Assembly (NCBI GenBank): GCA_027886185.1
Contig: WOAB01000040.1
Location: 3,844,001 to 3,908,000, forward strand
DNA from: Rheum nobile
Taxonomy: Eukaryota > Streptophyta > Magnoliopsida > Caryophyllales > Polygonaceae
DNA: 64,000 nucleotides
Direction of reading: 5' to 3'
Shown here: piece by piece, positions 33,714 through 47,392 of the stretch
How the letters are laid out: the number at the start of each line of letters is the position of its first letter
How positions within the stretch are numbered: the first letter of the stretch is position 1
Made by a program: the position numbers and the translations under genes
Notes under the pieces: model-generated
What the model saw: the letters and a program-made list of their open reading frames with translations, nothing else
Databases searched by the model: none
Told to the model about the DNA's origin: nothing

Positions 33714-36455
33714 GTAACCTTTTCTATGTAACTTACTTAAGCTGATGATAACCTCCCTTCTCTCCATTCATAGCTCACTGGTGCTTGCGTTTCATTTCTA
33801 TTTTTTCTTCGGTAGAGATTTATTTTATCAATAAGAATTTCCTTATTTTCTTATCTCTAATGCAGAGAGAATCATAAGAGAAATGTTACTCGGGAAAGGA
33901 ATTTGGCTTTATGTACAAATCTGACCCGTGCTTTGCACGGGGCAGTTTTTTTTTATTCTTCTAAGGTGTTGTTATATTATTTTAAGTCCTTCTAAAATGT
34001 TTGAATTAATAAATTACATAAGAAAATAACTATTATGGTGCTTTTTACAACATAAAAACATGCATCAACACTCTTCAAGAATTTATCATAATAAAACCGT
34101 GTATTGTTTTTAATGGATGTAGGGGCAAATTTTGCTATGATTTGTTTTGTATGAATAATTAGATATTGTATATGTTTATAAAATTTTCTATGTTTTTAAA
34201 TAATTTATTTATTGTTTATTAGTATTTTGCATAGTTATCCTCTGTTAATTTTAAGTATGTTAGATGCATTTTAATGGTCATTTTTGTTAGATTAATTTGT
34301 ATTTAAATAATATAACTATTGTTTATGTGCAGTGTTATTTTAGTATTTTTTTGAAGATAGTCGGTTAAAATATTGGGTTGGCATTTGTATACACTATATG
34401 ATCCATCTATCGTATATGTAAGATCTATTTTAAAATAAATTGTAATATTTTTTACTAAATAAAATGCGTAAATAGTTGCATTGAATTTATTAAAAGAATA
34501 GTGAAACATTTATTTAATATGTAAGATAATTTTTTTTCGATTTGTATTCAAAGGTAAAAAATGTGAGAGTTTGCAGGTGTTCATTCTTTAAATTTGAAAA
34601 TTGATTCTACCTGTATCCTTGGGTTGGTTTTAATTTATTAATTTTTGTTATGAATCCTTGAGTTGGTTTATTAAAACCTTGGTGCTAACATTGTATTCTA
34701 TCTTCTTCTAAAAGTAATTTAATAATTTACTTATTTAAAATGGTAAATTTATTATAGATTCCTATCCTATTCAAAATAAAGAATATATATGTCTGTATTT
34801 TAATTTGGTAATTATAAGACAAATAGACAATAAAAATAAGATTTGATTAAGTAGAATACCACACTTTTCATCCGTGAACACTTTCATTTTATGAAACCCC
34901 TTCTTTCCAAGCAAAATCAACCATGTCGAATGGCAACTCATCGAGACTATATAACCCGTCTTTAAAATCCATTTCATCACTCATATACTCTCTTTCTCTC
35001 CCAAAATCCTTATCCATGGCGTTCAAATTTATGGATATTCTTGCTCAATTCGGAACTCAATGTTTCAACCACACTCTAAGTGGAATCGGGCAGACCCGAC
35101 GGGCATGGGTTCGACCTTCACCTATTGGAGCCCATGTGCACATTGATTATTGGATGGGTCAATAAATCGCATGATAGAGGTTGAGAGGCCCATTCCGATG
35201 GTAAGATTTCCCGACAATAACCCTAATCTCCTCAAGCCCTATCTCTATGTAACTTTGTTGTGATTTTAACATTTGAAAAATAATTATTGACCTAATTTTA
35301 GTTTTACATATCAATTTTTCTCCTTTGCAGATTTTGGGCTCTTGGTGGGTTTTTTCTTTCATATTCTGTTGTTAGGCAGTTAATGTAGATGCAAATTGGA
35401 ACCTAAATTCATTTGTAGTAAGTCTTGTAGTCATGTTTTTTTTTGTATATGTTGATGTTTTGATGAATGGTTTTTCAAGGTAAATACATTGGACAAAACT
35501 TCAGAGGAATCAACAACTATAGTACATGTTTTTTTTTTGTATTCTGTGATTAACGAACTAAGTTTTTAGTAAAGAAAACACATAGAAATAGATCAGGTAA
35601 ATCGATTGAGATGAAAAATAGCATATATAGATAGTCAGATATTCGTACACACACTCTCTACATCTGAACACATGTAATATTCAACCAATTTCATATCTAA
35701 GTATTAAGTCACTGATTTAAAATAAAAGAAACCATGTAAAGGTTTAAAAGGGCACAATATGGTAATATTGAAAACTTATAATGTGCAAACCATATTTTTG
35801 AATAGATAGTGGATGCAATATTCCCAGATTGAAAACTTATCATTCTGTTTTTATGAAACTGGTAGTTTGAAAGTATTAGGCTTATAAAATAGTATGAATG
35901 CATGAAGGATTGAATTATATGAATCAGATTTCCGTTTAATATTATGGTCAACCTTAAGTACTTGTTCATTAATTTGATCTGTATTATGCTACTGTGTTTT
36001 TCCCTTTTCCATGTGTTCAAACAATTCAAACGGTGCTATAAAAGGATGACTGAAAATAAGTTGTATACTTGTTGTGATGGCGGTAAGTTAGTTCTTAGTA
36101 CTTGTAGAAGTTTTTTGTGATAAAATCAAGCATATTCAATCTTAATATCCAAGTTGATTGATCAATCCGCAGCAAAAGAAGCAAGGCTAGGTGATTTTTG
36201 TTTCTTTTCAGTTTTTTATTTCCCTTTTCCACTTTTGCATCTTCTGTTGTTACTTTGTCCTAAGAGTAAGAGTATTGTATCTTCAGCTAGTCATATTCTT
36301 TCCTTCATATCATTGAAGAGAAGAACATGTGAGATGTTCTAGCTCAGAAAGAGCAAGCATAAAGAAGTGTAAGCTTAATTTCATAGCTGAGGTGGTTCTT
36401 TGAAATAAATTATGTTCCTCTATTGATACCCCTGATTCATATTTTTTTGGCACAG
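33714..36455. other. AT-rich DNA without a gene
   Basis: A hairpin CCCGTGCTTTGCACGGG lies at about 33928-33944, similar in form to that at 31460. Other short open frames have no recognisable content. Confidence 0.45.
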
Positions 36456-36544
36456 GTTTTGTCAGTGTTCTGGACGCTGAAGTAAAAAGGTGGTCGACCG
36501 GGAAGGAGCGGAACTTGCGTTCTTTGCTCTCGACTCTCCAATAT
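36456..36544 (+). pseudogene. Auxilin-like J-domain protein exon fragment
   Basis: Between an acceptor (GGCACAG) and a donor (GTATGT) the frame reads VLDAEVKRWSTGKERNLRSL, then LSTLQY. This is the segment just before the J domain in plant auxilin-like (JAC1-type) proteins, where an exon border after LQY is usual. The J domain itself is not found downstream. Auxilins uncoat clathrin vesicles with Hsp70; this single exon cannot do so. Confidence 0.7.
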
Positions 36545-39061
36545 GTATGTACTTTCTCTTTGATCTTTATACACCATTCTTGAGTTCTCTCATGTGGACT
36601 AACATGAGAGGACATATAGTGAAGACGACCAATGATCATTGTGGCACCATGGTAGGAATTTATTTTCTAATAGACTAATATTGTGATTTTGTCTTGCGGT
36701 GTTACTAAACTTCCAGATCTATTGAGAAAGCGATGTTTGGACAACTTATTTCCTTTTATTTTTTTTATTTTTCTCTTTTGGATGTCATGTATTGTTATAA
36801 TATCTTGTCATTGCCTCTAAGATACTTTGCATATTGCATTGATAATCTTAACAACTGTGTAAGCACATAAGTTCAGGTATGTGTCCATTATTCAGAAATT
36901 ATCTACTCAGAGTTTCTTCGTCCTACAACAAAAGAACACCTGAAAAGTAAGGAAAATGGGAAATGTGTCAGTACATTTTATAATGGGTCTTGGTGTTTCC
37001 ACCTTTTATTGGTAGAAGGTTCCTGAGTCATTGGAGGGGATCGTCGAGGATGAATGCTTGAAAGCAAGTTCATGTTCTTCCAAAGTGTTTGAGAGAATTA
37101 GCCGCCGTTTGTGTAGATTATGCCTTACTCTCAAAGGTATCATTCTTATGGATGAGCTTACATATACCATCATCTCCACCTTTCTGTTGTTATCATATTT
37201 TTCAGTTAGCATTAGTTTCAAGTAAAAATTTGTATTGTAGTTTAAAGTTGGAGGATGAAAAGATGAGTTACCAGTATCAAATTTGTTTGTCCAAAGCTCC
37301 TAGTTGTACAGTGTAGGGCACTTTCCTATAACAGAAACGAAAGTGAAAGGCATTGTTAAATTTATTAAATAAACATGGAGACAAAAAAAAACATGAAGGA
37401 ATCATTAGTAGCATACCTTGTCATCGGGAAGGATGAATTTTGTGCTGATGTATTTTCCAGCTCTGTTGGTTGCATCCCGTTTTCTACACACCATCACTTT
37501 TATTTTGCAATTGCTCAAAGCCTACGTAAGTCTCTTCCTCCTGAGACACTTTGCCATGAAATACATTCTTTCTGTTTGTGAACTTAGATGAGGCGATTTG
37601 GGACCTTTCATGGGTGCCACGCAGGCCTGCTATGTGTGCATTGGCAATGGGCGCAAGAGTGGTTTGTTGGGCTGCACATAACTCCATTTTAGTTTTCTCA
37701 ATAATCTTGTGGGTTGTTCGTTTCTGTGGTGGTTGGTATATGATAGCTAGCTGTATTTATAAGGTTTGTTGGTCTTACAGATTTGATGTGAAGTTATAGC
37801 CAAAGCAGCTGAAAGGATTAGGAATGCAAGAATGACTTATAATTCCCATGCTCATGCTCATGTAGGTAAATGGTTGGAGTTTTAATTAGAATTTATATAA
37901 TGTTTTAAATATACTTAAATGCAATTGGTGGTTGTTTTACAGAAATACGTGAAATGACAGAGCATTTGAAAGGTTGAGGAGTAAACGGTTAGAGAGAGGT
38001 TTCCCTTATATGCTTTCTGTACATTTTTTGTATGTTAATATACTTAATGCATTCGTTTTTTTTCCCCAGAATTAAGTGAAATGAAGAGGAGTTGAAAGGC
38101 TAAGGAGTTGATGGCAAATTTATGTTTTAAGTGAAATGGTAGTGTAGCTGAAAGGTTGAGGAGTTCATGGGAGATTTATGGTTGAATGAATTATCATGAT
38201 GGATGTAACGACAGAGTATACATGTTGTGGAATTATTTTGATCCAGGCTTTGTACATGGGACAATTTTGTATAACATACCATGAGTCAATGTGGGAATCA
38301 ACTTTGTATATGGGCCGGCAGGAGAATTAACTTCGAGGCCTACTCTATTTGAGAATGTGGGTTTGCTTTCTCTTACAAATGTACAGAATTGAAGTAGAGC
38401 ATTGATTTAGGGAAAAAATGCTAACTTTTATATATAGTTAGATATTTTGGGCCAACTGCAAACCGAGGTGGAGGGGGTACGTTGTCCATGCTAAAAGGTT
38501 GATTTTCTCCTAGTTTTGTCTTGCTTTTGTATTTAAAAGTTAGCATTCAATGCCCAAGAATGCTAACTTTTAAATATATATAGAAGATAGTAACACAAAT
38601 CACGATTTTATCAAACCTGGCTCGATTTCGCTGCTTAACCGGCAAAGTGTAAGCTTTAAATTTAGCTTGATTATGAATGTTTAAGAACTCCACGTAGAAG
38701 CGTGAATCACAATTCACAACCGGTCCATATAAAGCAAAAGAATTATGGATTTTTCCATTTTAATTACTTTTTTCTTGGACACCCCATTGTCCTATACTTT
38801 AGAATTTGGTGTGTTATTTTTAGGGAATGAAACTGATCGATTAATATTTAGGAAATGATGTCTCATATTGAGTTGGTTTAACAACATATATAAGCCTAAT
38901 TGCAACAATTGTGGTTATTCGTCATGGTACGTCGGTCAGTGGTGGCGCTAGTAGACATGCGATACAATAAATTCTACATGCCTATAATGGTCTATAATAC
39001 CCTTTGGGATAAATGAGGATTTTGAACCATATATATCATGAAAGAAGGAGTTGGGTGAAGA
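36545..39061. other. Mostly non-coding, with some unidentified exon-like segments
   Basis: 37018-37136 is bounded by AG and GT and reads VPESLEGIVEDECLKASSCS and beyond; I do not recognise it. 37430-37580 and 37580-37690 also have open readings without known domain. Short direct and inverted copies of ATGCTAACTTTTA occur at about 38418, 38537 (inverted) and 38568. The rest is AT-rich. Confidence 0.4.
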
Positions 39062-39281
39062 TGTGAAATCTAGGGTATTCGATTCAAGGAAGAAGAAGAA
39101 CATAAAACTCCGTTGAAATTGCTTTGAATGAATCAGTTACAAAGCTTTATGATTACATTGTCTGTGTAAGCTATTTAAAGTAGTGAGCTAACTAGAGGGA
39201 GAGAGAGTACATTGACACATCACCCTTCTAACAAACTCTAACTAACTCAGTTAACAACTTTCTAACTAACAGAATGTTACA
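39062..39281 (-). repeat. 3' LTR of copia element D (220 bp)
   Basis: Shared with 54279-54501: TCGATTCAAGGAAGAAGAAG, GGGAGAGAGAGTACATTGAC, AACAACTTTCTA. The end is TGTTACA here. Confidence 0.9.
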
Positions 39282-39854
39282 ACCCCTGCAAGTTGGAGAT
39301 GTTGAAGATGGAAGAAACAGATCCTGCTTGGAGAGAATGGCATTTTGCTGAAGATTGAAGAATCCTAGTAAGAACATCAACCAATTGATCTGTTTTAGGA
39401 ATGTAGGAGAGTTGTAGATGACCTTTCAACACTTTGTCCTTTGTGAAATGACAATCCATTTCTACGTACTTAGTCCTTTCATGAAACACAAGATATTTAG
39501 CAATATGCAAGACAAGACTGTTGTCACAATGAAGCTGAACCAGTTGTATCACATCAACACCTAGATCTTTGAGGAGGCAAACAAGCCAAGTAACCTCAGC
39601 AGCAACTTGAGCCATAACTCGGTATTCAGCCTTGACAGAACTCCTGGAGACAGTGCCTTGCTTCTTAGATTTCCAACTAACATGGGATGAACTGATCTTC
39701 TACTTATGGAACATAAAGCCCAATCATTGTCTAAGTATACAGTAAGAATTGGATGGTCACAACCATTAAAAAGAATACCACAAGTAGGAGTGCCCTTCAC
39801 ATAACGAAAAGTATGAAAAAGAGCATCATAATGAAAGGAATAAGGATGCCGCAT
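39277..39854 (-). pseudogene. copia D RNase H
   Basis: Two overlapping frames, 39854-39561 (RYVKGTPTCGILF) and 39615-39277 (QLHCDNSLVLHIAK, then KYVEMDCHFTKDKV), together cover RNase H with a frameshift around 39600. The frame ends at the LTR border. Confidence 0.88.
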
Positions 39855-40659
39855 AAACTGACTAAGAGTTTGAACTGCATAAACACAAATCAGGATGAGT
39901 ATAAGTGAGAAAATTTAGTTTGCCAATCAAAACCCTATAAGGTGTAGGATGTGTTAAGGGTATGCCAATCTCTGGAAGAAGCTTACAAGTAGTAGGCAAA
40001 GGAGTGCAAGCAGTCTTTGTAGTTAATGTTAGATAGCAACTCTTAAGTGAACTTCTTCTATGTAAGCGCAATGCCAGAGGACAAGTAAGACACTTCCAAT
40101 CACAAAAAATAGTGTAGAAGCCCCAAATCCTTAATACTGAATCAAGAAAAGATTTGAGCTTTATGATTTGAGCTTCATTAGAACTAGTGACTAAAAGATC
40201 ATCAACATAAATGACAACAATGGTAATGTGTGAAGCAACTCTCTTGATGAAAAGAGAATAATCATTCTTGGATTGATTGAAACCAAGAGACTGAAGAGCT
40301 GTGGTAAGTCCGTGGAACCACTGTCGAGATGCTTGCTTGCGACCATATAAAGACTTCTTCAGCTTGCATACTTGATGACGAGGATAAGGAATGCCTTCAG
40401 GAAGCTTCATATAAACCTCTTCCAATAAATTGCCATGATGGAAGGCATTGTTTACATCCATTTGACGAAGTAATCAATGTGTGGAAGCAACAACTGAAAC
40501 AATGCTTCTGATGGTAGTCATTTTTACAGCTGGAGAGAATGTCTCATGAAAATCAATGTAAGCCTTTTGTGTATATCCTTTAGCTATTAACATGGTTTTG
40601 TATCTCTCTAGACTGCCATATGACTTGAGCTTTACTATGTACACCCATTTACAACCCAC
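39855..40659 (-). pseudogene. copia D reverse transcriptase
   Basis: 40659-40474 reads GCKWVYIVKLKSYGSLERYK and YIDFHETFSPAVK. After a stop, 40461-39862 reads MDVNNAFHHGNLLEEVYM, KKSLYGRKQASRQW and the active-site motif YVDDLLV. The part after about 40130 is shifted. These are the fingers and palm of a copia reverse transcriptase. Confidence 0.9.
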
Positions 40660-40838
40660 AATTGTCTTCCCTTTAGGTAGATCAACAACATCCCAAGTAC
40701 AAAATCTTGTAAGGCTTCCATTTCTTTATTCATGGCTTGAACCCAATTTGGATCCTTGGATGCCTCTGTATAAGTGGAGGGTTCAACATAGGTAGAAAGG
40801 TTAGACAAGAAAGCATAATGGGAAGAAGGTAAAGTAGA

Positions 40839-41736
40839 TCAATTAACCATGTTAATATGATAAGTAGAACTATGAGATAATGCACAAATATAATCACCAA
40901 GATAACCGAGCTGCTTGTGTTCATGTGTAAACTTCATGACAAGGTTAGGAGGTGTAGGAGAAGAAGGCAAATGTGAAGGAGTAGAAGGAGAACTTGCAGA
41001 AGCAGGAGAAGAGGATGAAGAAGAAGGAACACTAGGCAAAATGGAAGGATGTTGTTGTGGAGAAGGTGAAGATGGAGTTGTGAAAGAAGGTAAGAAAATG
41101 TGAGAAGGAAAGTCATCTGAGAGGGTGGGTAAAGGAACACGTGGATGTAGGTGTTTGATGTAATGAAAAGGAAAATGACTTTCATGAAAGGTGATATCAT
41201 GAGAATGAATGAGTTTCTGTGTCTCAAGATCAAGAACAAGGTAAGCTTTCTTACCATAAGAATATCCCACTAAAACACAAGGATGTGCTCTGGATTGAAA
41301 TTTGTCTCGACCCCTTTTTAAGAGTATTAACAAATGCTAGACAACCAAATGCCTTGAGGAAACTATATCTGGAGTATGATGAAAAATTAGTTGATAAGGT
41401 GATTTATTTTGAAGAGAAGGAAGGTGTTCTGTATATGATGAAAGTGGCAACAAAGATGCATAATCCCCAAAATTTGAGAGGGACTTGAGATTGAAAAAAT
41501 AATGATTTAGCAACTTCAAGTAAGTGCTTATGCTTTCACTCAACAATGCCATTCTGTTGAGGCGTATCAACACATGATGTTTGGTGAAGTATACCAAGAG
41601 AAGTGTAGAAATAAGTAGAAATAGGGTCATTGAACTCAGGTGCATTATCTGATCGAAGGATCTTAATTTTTGCATTGAACTGAGTATGAATCATTTTGGC
41701 AAAAGACTTGATGACAGTAAGAGCATCATTCTTGTG
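40839..41736 (-). pseudogene. copia D integrase core and C-terminal part
   Basis: 41675-41337 covers part of the integrase core, out of step in places, ending KSPYQLIFHHTPD. 41333-40839 reads FQSRAHPCVLVGYSYGKKAY and a Ser/Pro-rich linker before the reverse transcriptase. Several frame changes exist. Confidence 0.82.
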
Positions 41737-43192
41737 TCACAAAAGAAAAGTCCATGTACATTGAGTATGCTCATAAAAAATGGTAGGAAAGAAGCGAAAA
41801 CCATTATATGTGGGGCCTTTATAGGGACCCCCTATATCAATGTGTATAAGATAAAAAGAAGCAACTACATAACGAGTAAAAGAGACAAAAGATTTTCTAT
41901 GTTGCTGAGCATGTGGATAAATCTTACAAAGGAAAAAAGCTTTAGATGCTTCCTTAGAAATGAAAGGTAAATGTTTCAATTGTTCAAAAGAAACATGGCC
42001 AAGATGGCAGCGCCACAACTCAAGACTAGAGTGAAAATTACAAGCAACTGAAGTGGAGCAAGATGAACTAGGAGAGTCGTGTGAACTAGCAGCCTGATTA
42101 CAAAGGTGTTTATTCATGACATAAAGTCCTTTGTCCTCCTTACCAATCAATAGTGGCCTCTTCATCAAAGGGACCTGGAGAAAGCAAGCAGATGGAGTGA
42201 AAAGAACATTAGTAGAAAGTTCTTTAGTCAATTTTCTAATAGAAAGAAGGTTAAAACAAAAATATGGAGCATGAAGAACATGAGAGAGATTAAGGTCAGG
42301 GGATAGAGAAACAATACCTTGATGTTGACTATGGGATTTGTTACCATTAGGTAAGGTTATAGAGGGTGGATTAGAAACAGACAAAGGCTTATGAAGAAAA
42401 GAAAGGTGAGGCGTAATATGGTTAGTGGCACCACTATCCAGAATCCAAGAAGAATTCAAACCATTAGAAAGAAAACATAAGGACTTACCAGCTAGAAAGG
42501 CAAATGAATCCTGGGGATTTGTGGATTTCTTGCTTAGAAGAGACAATAACTGATCATACTGATCTTGAGTGAAAGATGGAGCAGAGGAATTTGAAGAAGA
42601 ACTCATATTATAGTTTGAATCTCCAGTGGAAGAAGTAGCAACAACTTTGTTGATATGGTCTTTTTCAATGTCACGATCAGAAGGATAGCCATAAAGCTTC
42701 CAACAACGATCAATAGTGTGACCACTTCTCTTACAATGATCACAAAAATAAGAATGGCCTCTAATTGAACCTCCTCTAGAGGACAAGAACCAAAACAAGA
42801 ATAACCTCCTCTTGAGGCCAAGGCAGTGCTATCACTGTCAAGATTAGAGCTATATGAATGTATTGAACATTGTTCTTTCTCTTAAAGAACAAGATTGTTA
42901 ACTTTAGTGATAGATGGAGGTGGATTGAGCATCAATATGCTACCATGTATAACTGAATATGAATCATTCAATCCCATGAAGAATTGAATCACCTGTTGAT
43001 CTTGAATCAAATTGCTCGCAACCAAGGATGAAGCACAAGCACAAGTTTTATCCTCAACAAGAATAGATTACTCGTCCCAAAGCATCTTGCAATTGGTGAA
43101 ATAAGATGAAACATACAATGTACCTTGCTAAAGTGAAGCTAGATCTCGCTGAATTTGATACATTTTTGTGCGATTGGATCGACCAAATCGCG
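41737..43192 (-). pseudogene. copia D gag C-terminus, protease and integrase N-terminus
   Basis: From 43192 the gag core reads RTKMYQIQRDLASL with an in-frame stop and continues to YVSSYFTNCKMLW and FFMGLND. The frame 42798-41737 has the CCHC zinc knuckle CDHCKRSGHTIDRC, the protease WILDSGATNHI, the pre-integrase domain, the zinc-binding region CHLGH and the core start IHIDIGGPY. Stops and shifts prevent a full polyprotein. Confidence 0.9.
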
Positions 43193-45623
43193 TGTAACAC
43201 CCCCAAATTTTAACCCATTTGGAAAGGTATTACCGCCAATGACCTCGGTTTCCACACCGAAGCCACCCCAGGCTTTACCATTGAAACACAATTCATAAAG
43301 AACAATTATGATACAAAATTACCATAACTTTCATTTAAAACATAGTCGCGGAATTTCAACACAATTCCAAATGCGACAAAATACAGAGTTATTACAATAC
43401 AGCGGAAGACTTAAAATAATTTACAAGAGTATTGACTTTAGTAGTCAACTCCCAAAGATCGTAGCCTGATTAAAACATTTTCAAATACCGTTCATGTTCA
43501 TAGTCGATCTAGCCTTCATGGGTCCTCGACTCATCTGATGTGCCGAATCGAACGAATGATACCAGCCAACCATGCAGAGAACAATTACGGTTGGTTAGTC
43601 TAATGAAAGACTATACAAGGGTATAAAACAGAGTGGTTCGAAGCAGTCATATTAGGTTAGACTCATCGCCTCTCGAATAATAACCGATGACGATAGTCAA
43701 CCATCATACTCCTACTGGAATATATCAAAAGGCATGAACAAGAGAAGATCCTGGAGACCGAGTCTCGCAGCAATCAACCCAAAAGAAGACTCCAATGAAT
43801 TGAGTCTTATCGAAAAGCATGACAAATGTTGGGGAACATAAATAATTTCATACAAGCGTTCAAAAACGACTTGATGTTTCGGTTCACGACCAACCTCACC
43901 GCTTAACGCGAATCCAGATTGGAAAGAGAACGATACTCTGATCAAAGTCAAGACGAGCTTTCCTAGCTGCACTACACTTAGTTGCACTACTCGCCCAAGG
44001 TATATTAATCATGTGCTACGGCGGCACTTATCTTATTTAATTCCAAAACGCGCATCACGTTATAGGCTTTTAAAATCTCATCCTCGCGGATATTGAGATA
44101 TAGAGTAGGGATTAAATCCCAGAGAGTGGCACCAGCTGTGTGCACCTTCCCTGTACACGAACAGGGAATGGTCATGACCAAAGAGAAGTATTGGGGCCTG
44201 GACATCCCATCCACTTGGTTATAAAGAAACGACTAGTACTCACAAGGAGATACCAAGTAGCGTTCTTGCGAATACTCGTTCTAACTAAACAGTTCAGAAC
44301 TGTCCAAAATCATATCAAAGCCATCAAGGCCAGCATCATAGATATATTTCAATCTAGATATATATATAATAACGTTGTTCTAGCAGATATACAACCTATT
44401 ATAATATCCATTTTAATTTCCAAAACAGTTTCACAAAACCGTTCCCAGACAAGAACAATAATCATCCCAAATTAATTAACAATTAAACAATTGATAATTA
44501 ATGGAAATATGGAATGATGAGCAAGAGCGAACCGCCACTTGCCTGGAGTAGATTCGGCGATGAATCTAGATGAGACGACTACCGAAGATATCCTTTCCAA
44601 GGATATGGCTTAAGCTTCAGATAGCTCCAACGGATTACGAGTCCACACGCGATCCAGCGAATCACGTTCTAACGCTCGAATAATTTCGGGTTAAATTTGG
44701 ACTGGAAGGGGAATTGGGCTTTACAGCCCATCATGGAATTAACAAAGGAGGGGGATAGGGCCCACTTCCTATTCTTGCTTCTTCAACCTCCCAATTCAAC
44801 GACAACAGCAGCACAACTCCAACAATAGAGCTCGGCAGCGGCTTCGCCGGGGAGGATCTCTCTGCCTCGTCGCCGGTGGCTCGCCTTTGTCAGGAAGAAG
44901 CGGCAACGGTGGAGCTGCACAACAGCCCCATGACAGCAGCCACCACGCACAACAGCGAACACTGCAGCAGTCAGGGGAGGGACGACGAAGCGAACGGCGG
45001 TCCGGTTCGGGTCGAGCTTGCCGGAGGAGACGACGACTGGGTGGCTCGCCGGAGGAAGAGGCGGTGAACAGGGATATTGTCCAGCGGAAGCTCGCCGAGA
45101 GAGATGAAGAGAGGAAGAGGCAAAATTGGAGTTTGGTGCCTCTGCACCTTTGTTGATATTTGAAGCAAATCTCCAATTGATGTGAGGAACCATATAAGCC
45201 CACGTATAACCACGCATAACCCCAAGTTCCAATTCCAATACACGTAGCTTCTGATTCTTGATGTGAGGACACATAGCTCCTCTTTGCAGATACTTCATCA
45301 AAACTAATTTGATTTGAGTTGATCTTTGTTGAAATTCAATCCGAATTTCAAGTCGGCTTCATTTCCCAAGTTCTGATGATGAGGAATATAAGCTACACGT
45401 AGCTTTGGTATGGGTTTTAAACCCCGGAAATTATATATTTTTATCCAAACAAATATTCTAAGTCCCGAAAATACATTGAATGTATTTTATACCACTCAAG
45501 AAATTATTTCGGAGATCATGGATGTTACGGAAAATCCGAACTCCACTGAAAGCGAAATAATTAATTAGAACGAAGGTTGGGAAAATTACCCAAATATCCT
45601 TACTAAAAATAAGGGGTATTACA
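43193..45623 (-). repeat. 3' LTR of element C
   Basis: Open frames around 44783-45301 are GC-rich and appear again in the other LTR, but show no known domain. The purine tract (reverse of CTATCCCCTTAAG) adjoins at 45628. Confidence 0.9.
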
Positions 45624-47392
45624 TTACTATCCCCTTAAGAAAAGTTTCGACCCCGAAACTTGCATTAAACTAATGAGAAACCTGCCTCAACATCAACTTA
45701 CTATCTGAACTTAATATCCTTAATCATAACATCATCATACAACCTTATCTTCATATAACATACCAGGTAATAACTCTTACTACCTCCACAAGATTATGTC
45801 TACCTTAGAATAATGGTCTTCCACAACCATCATTACGATATTACTACACCTTTAATTTGAGAACACACATTTCTCCTCCAATCTCCCTATAGACAAACCC
45901 AAGGTTTACACATTAACTTTTTATAACTCAGATATTAAATCTTAGTAACCTCGAATCATAACTTCCTTAATTCCCTTAATGGTACTTTATACAATCCCAT
46001 CATTTATCTTAAAGTAAGACTGACCTTATGCCATCTCTAACTTAAAATCCTTACAAGAATAATTTAACACATCTCTTTAAACAATTTCTAACTTAACTCC
46101 TTTAAGATTCAAGAACAATCACAATATCTTATTCCTACGTTCCTCGAAACGTATCACATAAGATATTACTCCTATCTCCTCCAAGAGAGTGATACCATAA
46201 GCCTTATAGATGACATACTCACAAGGTGTCAATCTTAGACAATTCCCAAGAGTCATAACTCTTCATCCTCTGGAAATTCCACTTATCGAGTCCAACGACT
46301 CGTATTGTCTTAAATGACTTATTTCTAACTTAAAATCCTTATATTCCTCACATAATCTACTATCCATCCAGGACGTAATTGCATCATTTCCTTATGTTAC
46401 CTCAAACAAATCTCAAATAGATCTCCCCAAAGGATACATATGATCTCGTACACTTCATTTTTCCAAAAGCTTTAACCATTGGTCCTACATGGGTCATACT
46501 TACTTATAAATCCAATCACCATAATTCTTGATTCCACAATCTTACTCAAGATTGCAATAGAGGAAATGAGTTTTTATAGAACTATTCCTTTAATCAACTT
46601 ATTCCTTCACAACACTTTATCACACTAATGCCTACAGCATGATTCCACTACTAGGCATTCCGGACTTTGCACTAGTCCACCTCTATATACTTCTAGTGGA
46701 ACAAAAAAAAATCTCAAGTACACAAGTGAGATATAACTCTTAATCTCATTAACTCCACATAACCTATACCTCCAAACGCTAGGAATATGATGTCTCAAGA
46801 AGAAACAAATCTTTCCATAACTTCTTCCAATATCCTTATTTCTTAAAAGATACTCATAAATGAACACTTTAGGCATCAGACTCTTCTAGCCTTGCCTTAC
46901 GAGGTCTTCCTCCGGGTTCTCATCGGAAGTTCCCTCCGGATCTTCCCTCGGATCTTCCCCCTCTCGAGGATCTTCCTCAGGGTTTTCCTCTGGATCTTCC
47001 TCCTTCTAAGGATCTTCCGCAGGATCTTCCTCCTCTCGAGGATCTTCCTCCGGATCTTCCTCGGGATCTCCCCTAGGATTTTCCTCTCCTTGAGGATCTT
47101 CCTTAGGATTTTCCTCGGGATTTTCCTTAGAGTTCCCTTGAAAATCGCTTCCATTTAAACGTCGTTATTACAATATCCCGTTGGCTTACCTTAACGGCTC
47201 AGCGAGCTCTACCCTAGGTTCATCCCATGAATTCTCATACGGATGCAAATCCCGACTGCATCGAGCATTCATCCTCCGTATTCGTTTTCTCAACAATGAA
47301 TGTCAACGACTATGACAACACACTTTAGACATCAAAACTCCTAAGAGTGATTCCTTAATTATCCCATAAAATCACTTAGAATAGATCAACTT
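45624..47392 (-). other. Element C interior with acidic EEDP-repeat remnant
   Basis: At 46905-47150 the plus strand repeats GGATCTTCCTC-like words. On the minus strand one frame reads Glu/Asp/Pro repeats (PEEDPEEDPREEEDPAEDP) with a stop within. This may be a remnant of a gag or pol tail. The rest resembles the interior of B (CTTATGCCATCTCTAACTTA at about 46030) without coding content. Confidence 0.65.

Noticed and set aside
31880..33946. Helitron with defined ends
   Set aside because: Hairpins were found, but no TC start or CTRR end at the right distance on either strand.
44783..45301. Protein-coding gene in the element C LTR (172 codons, minus)
   Set aside because: GC-rich composition opens several frames on both strands; the same frames recur in the other LTR with changes, and no domain is seen.
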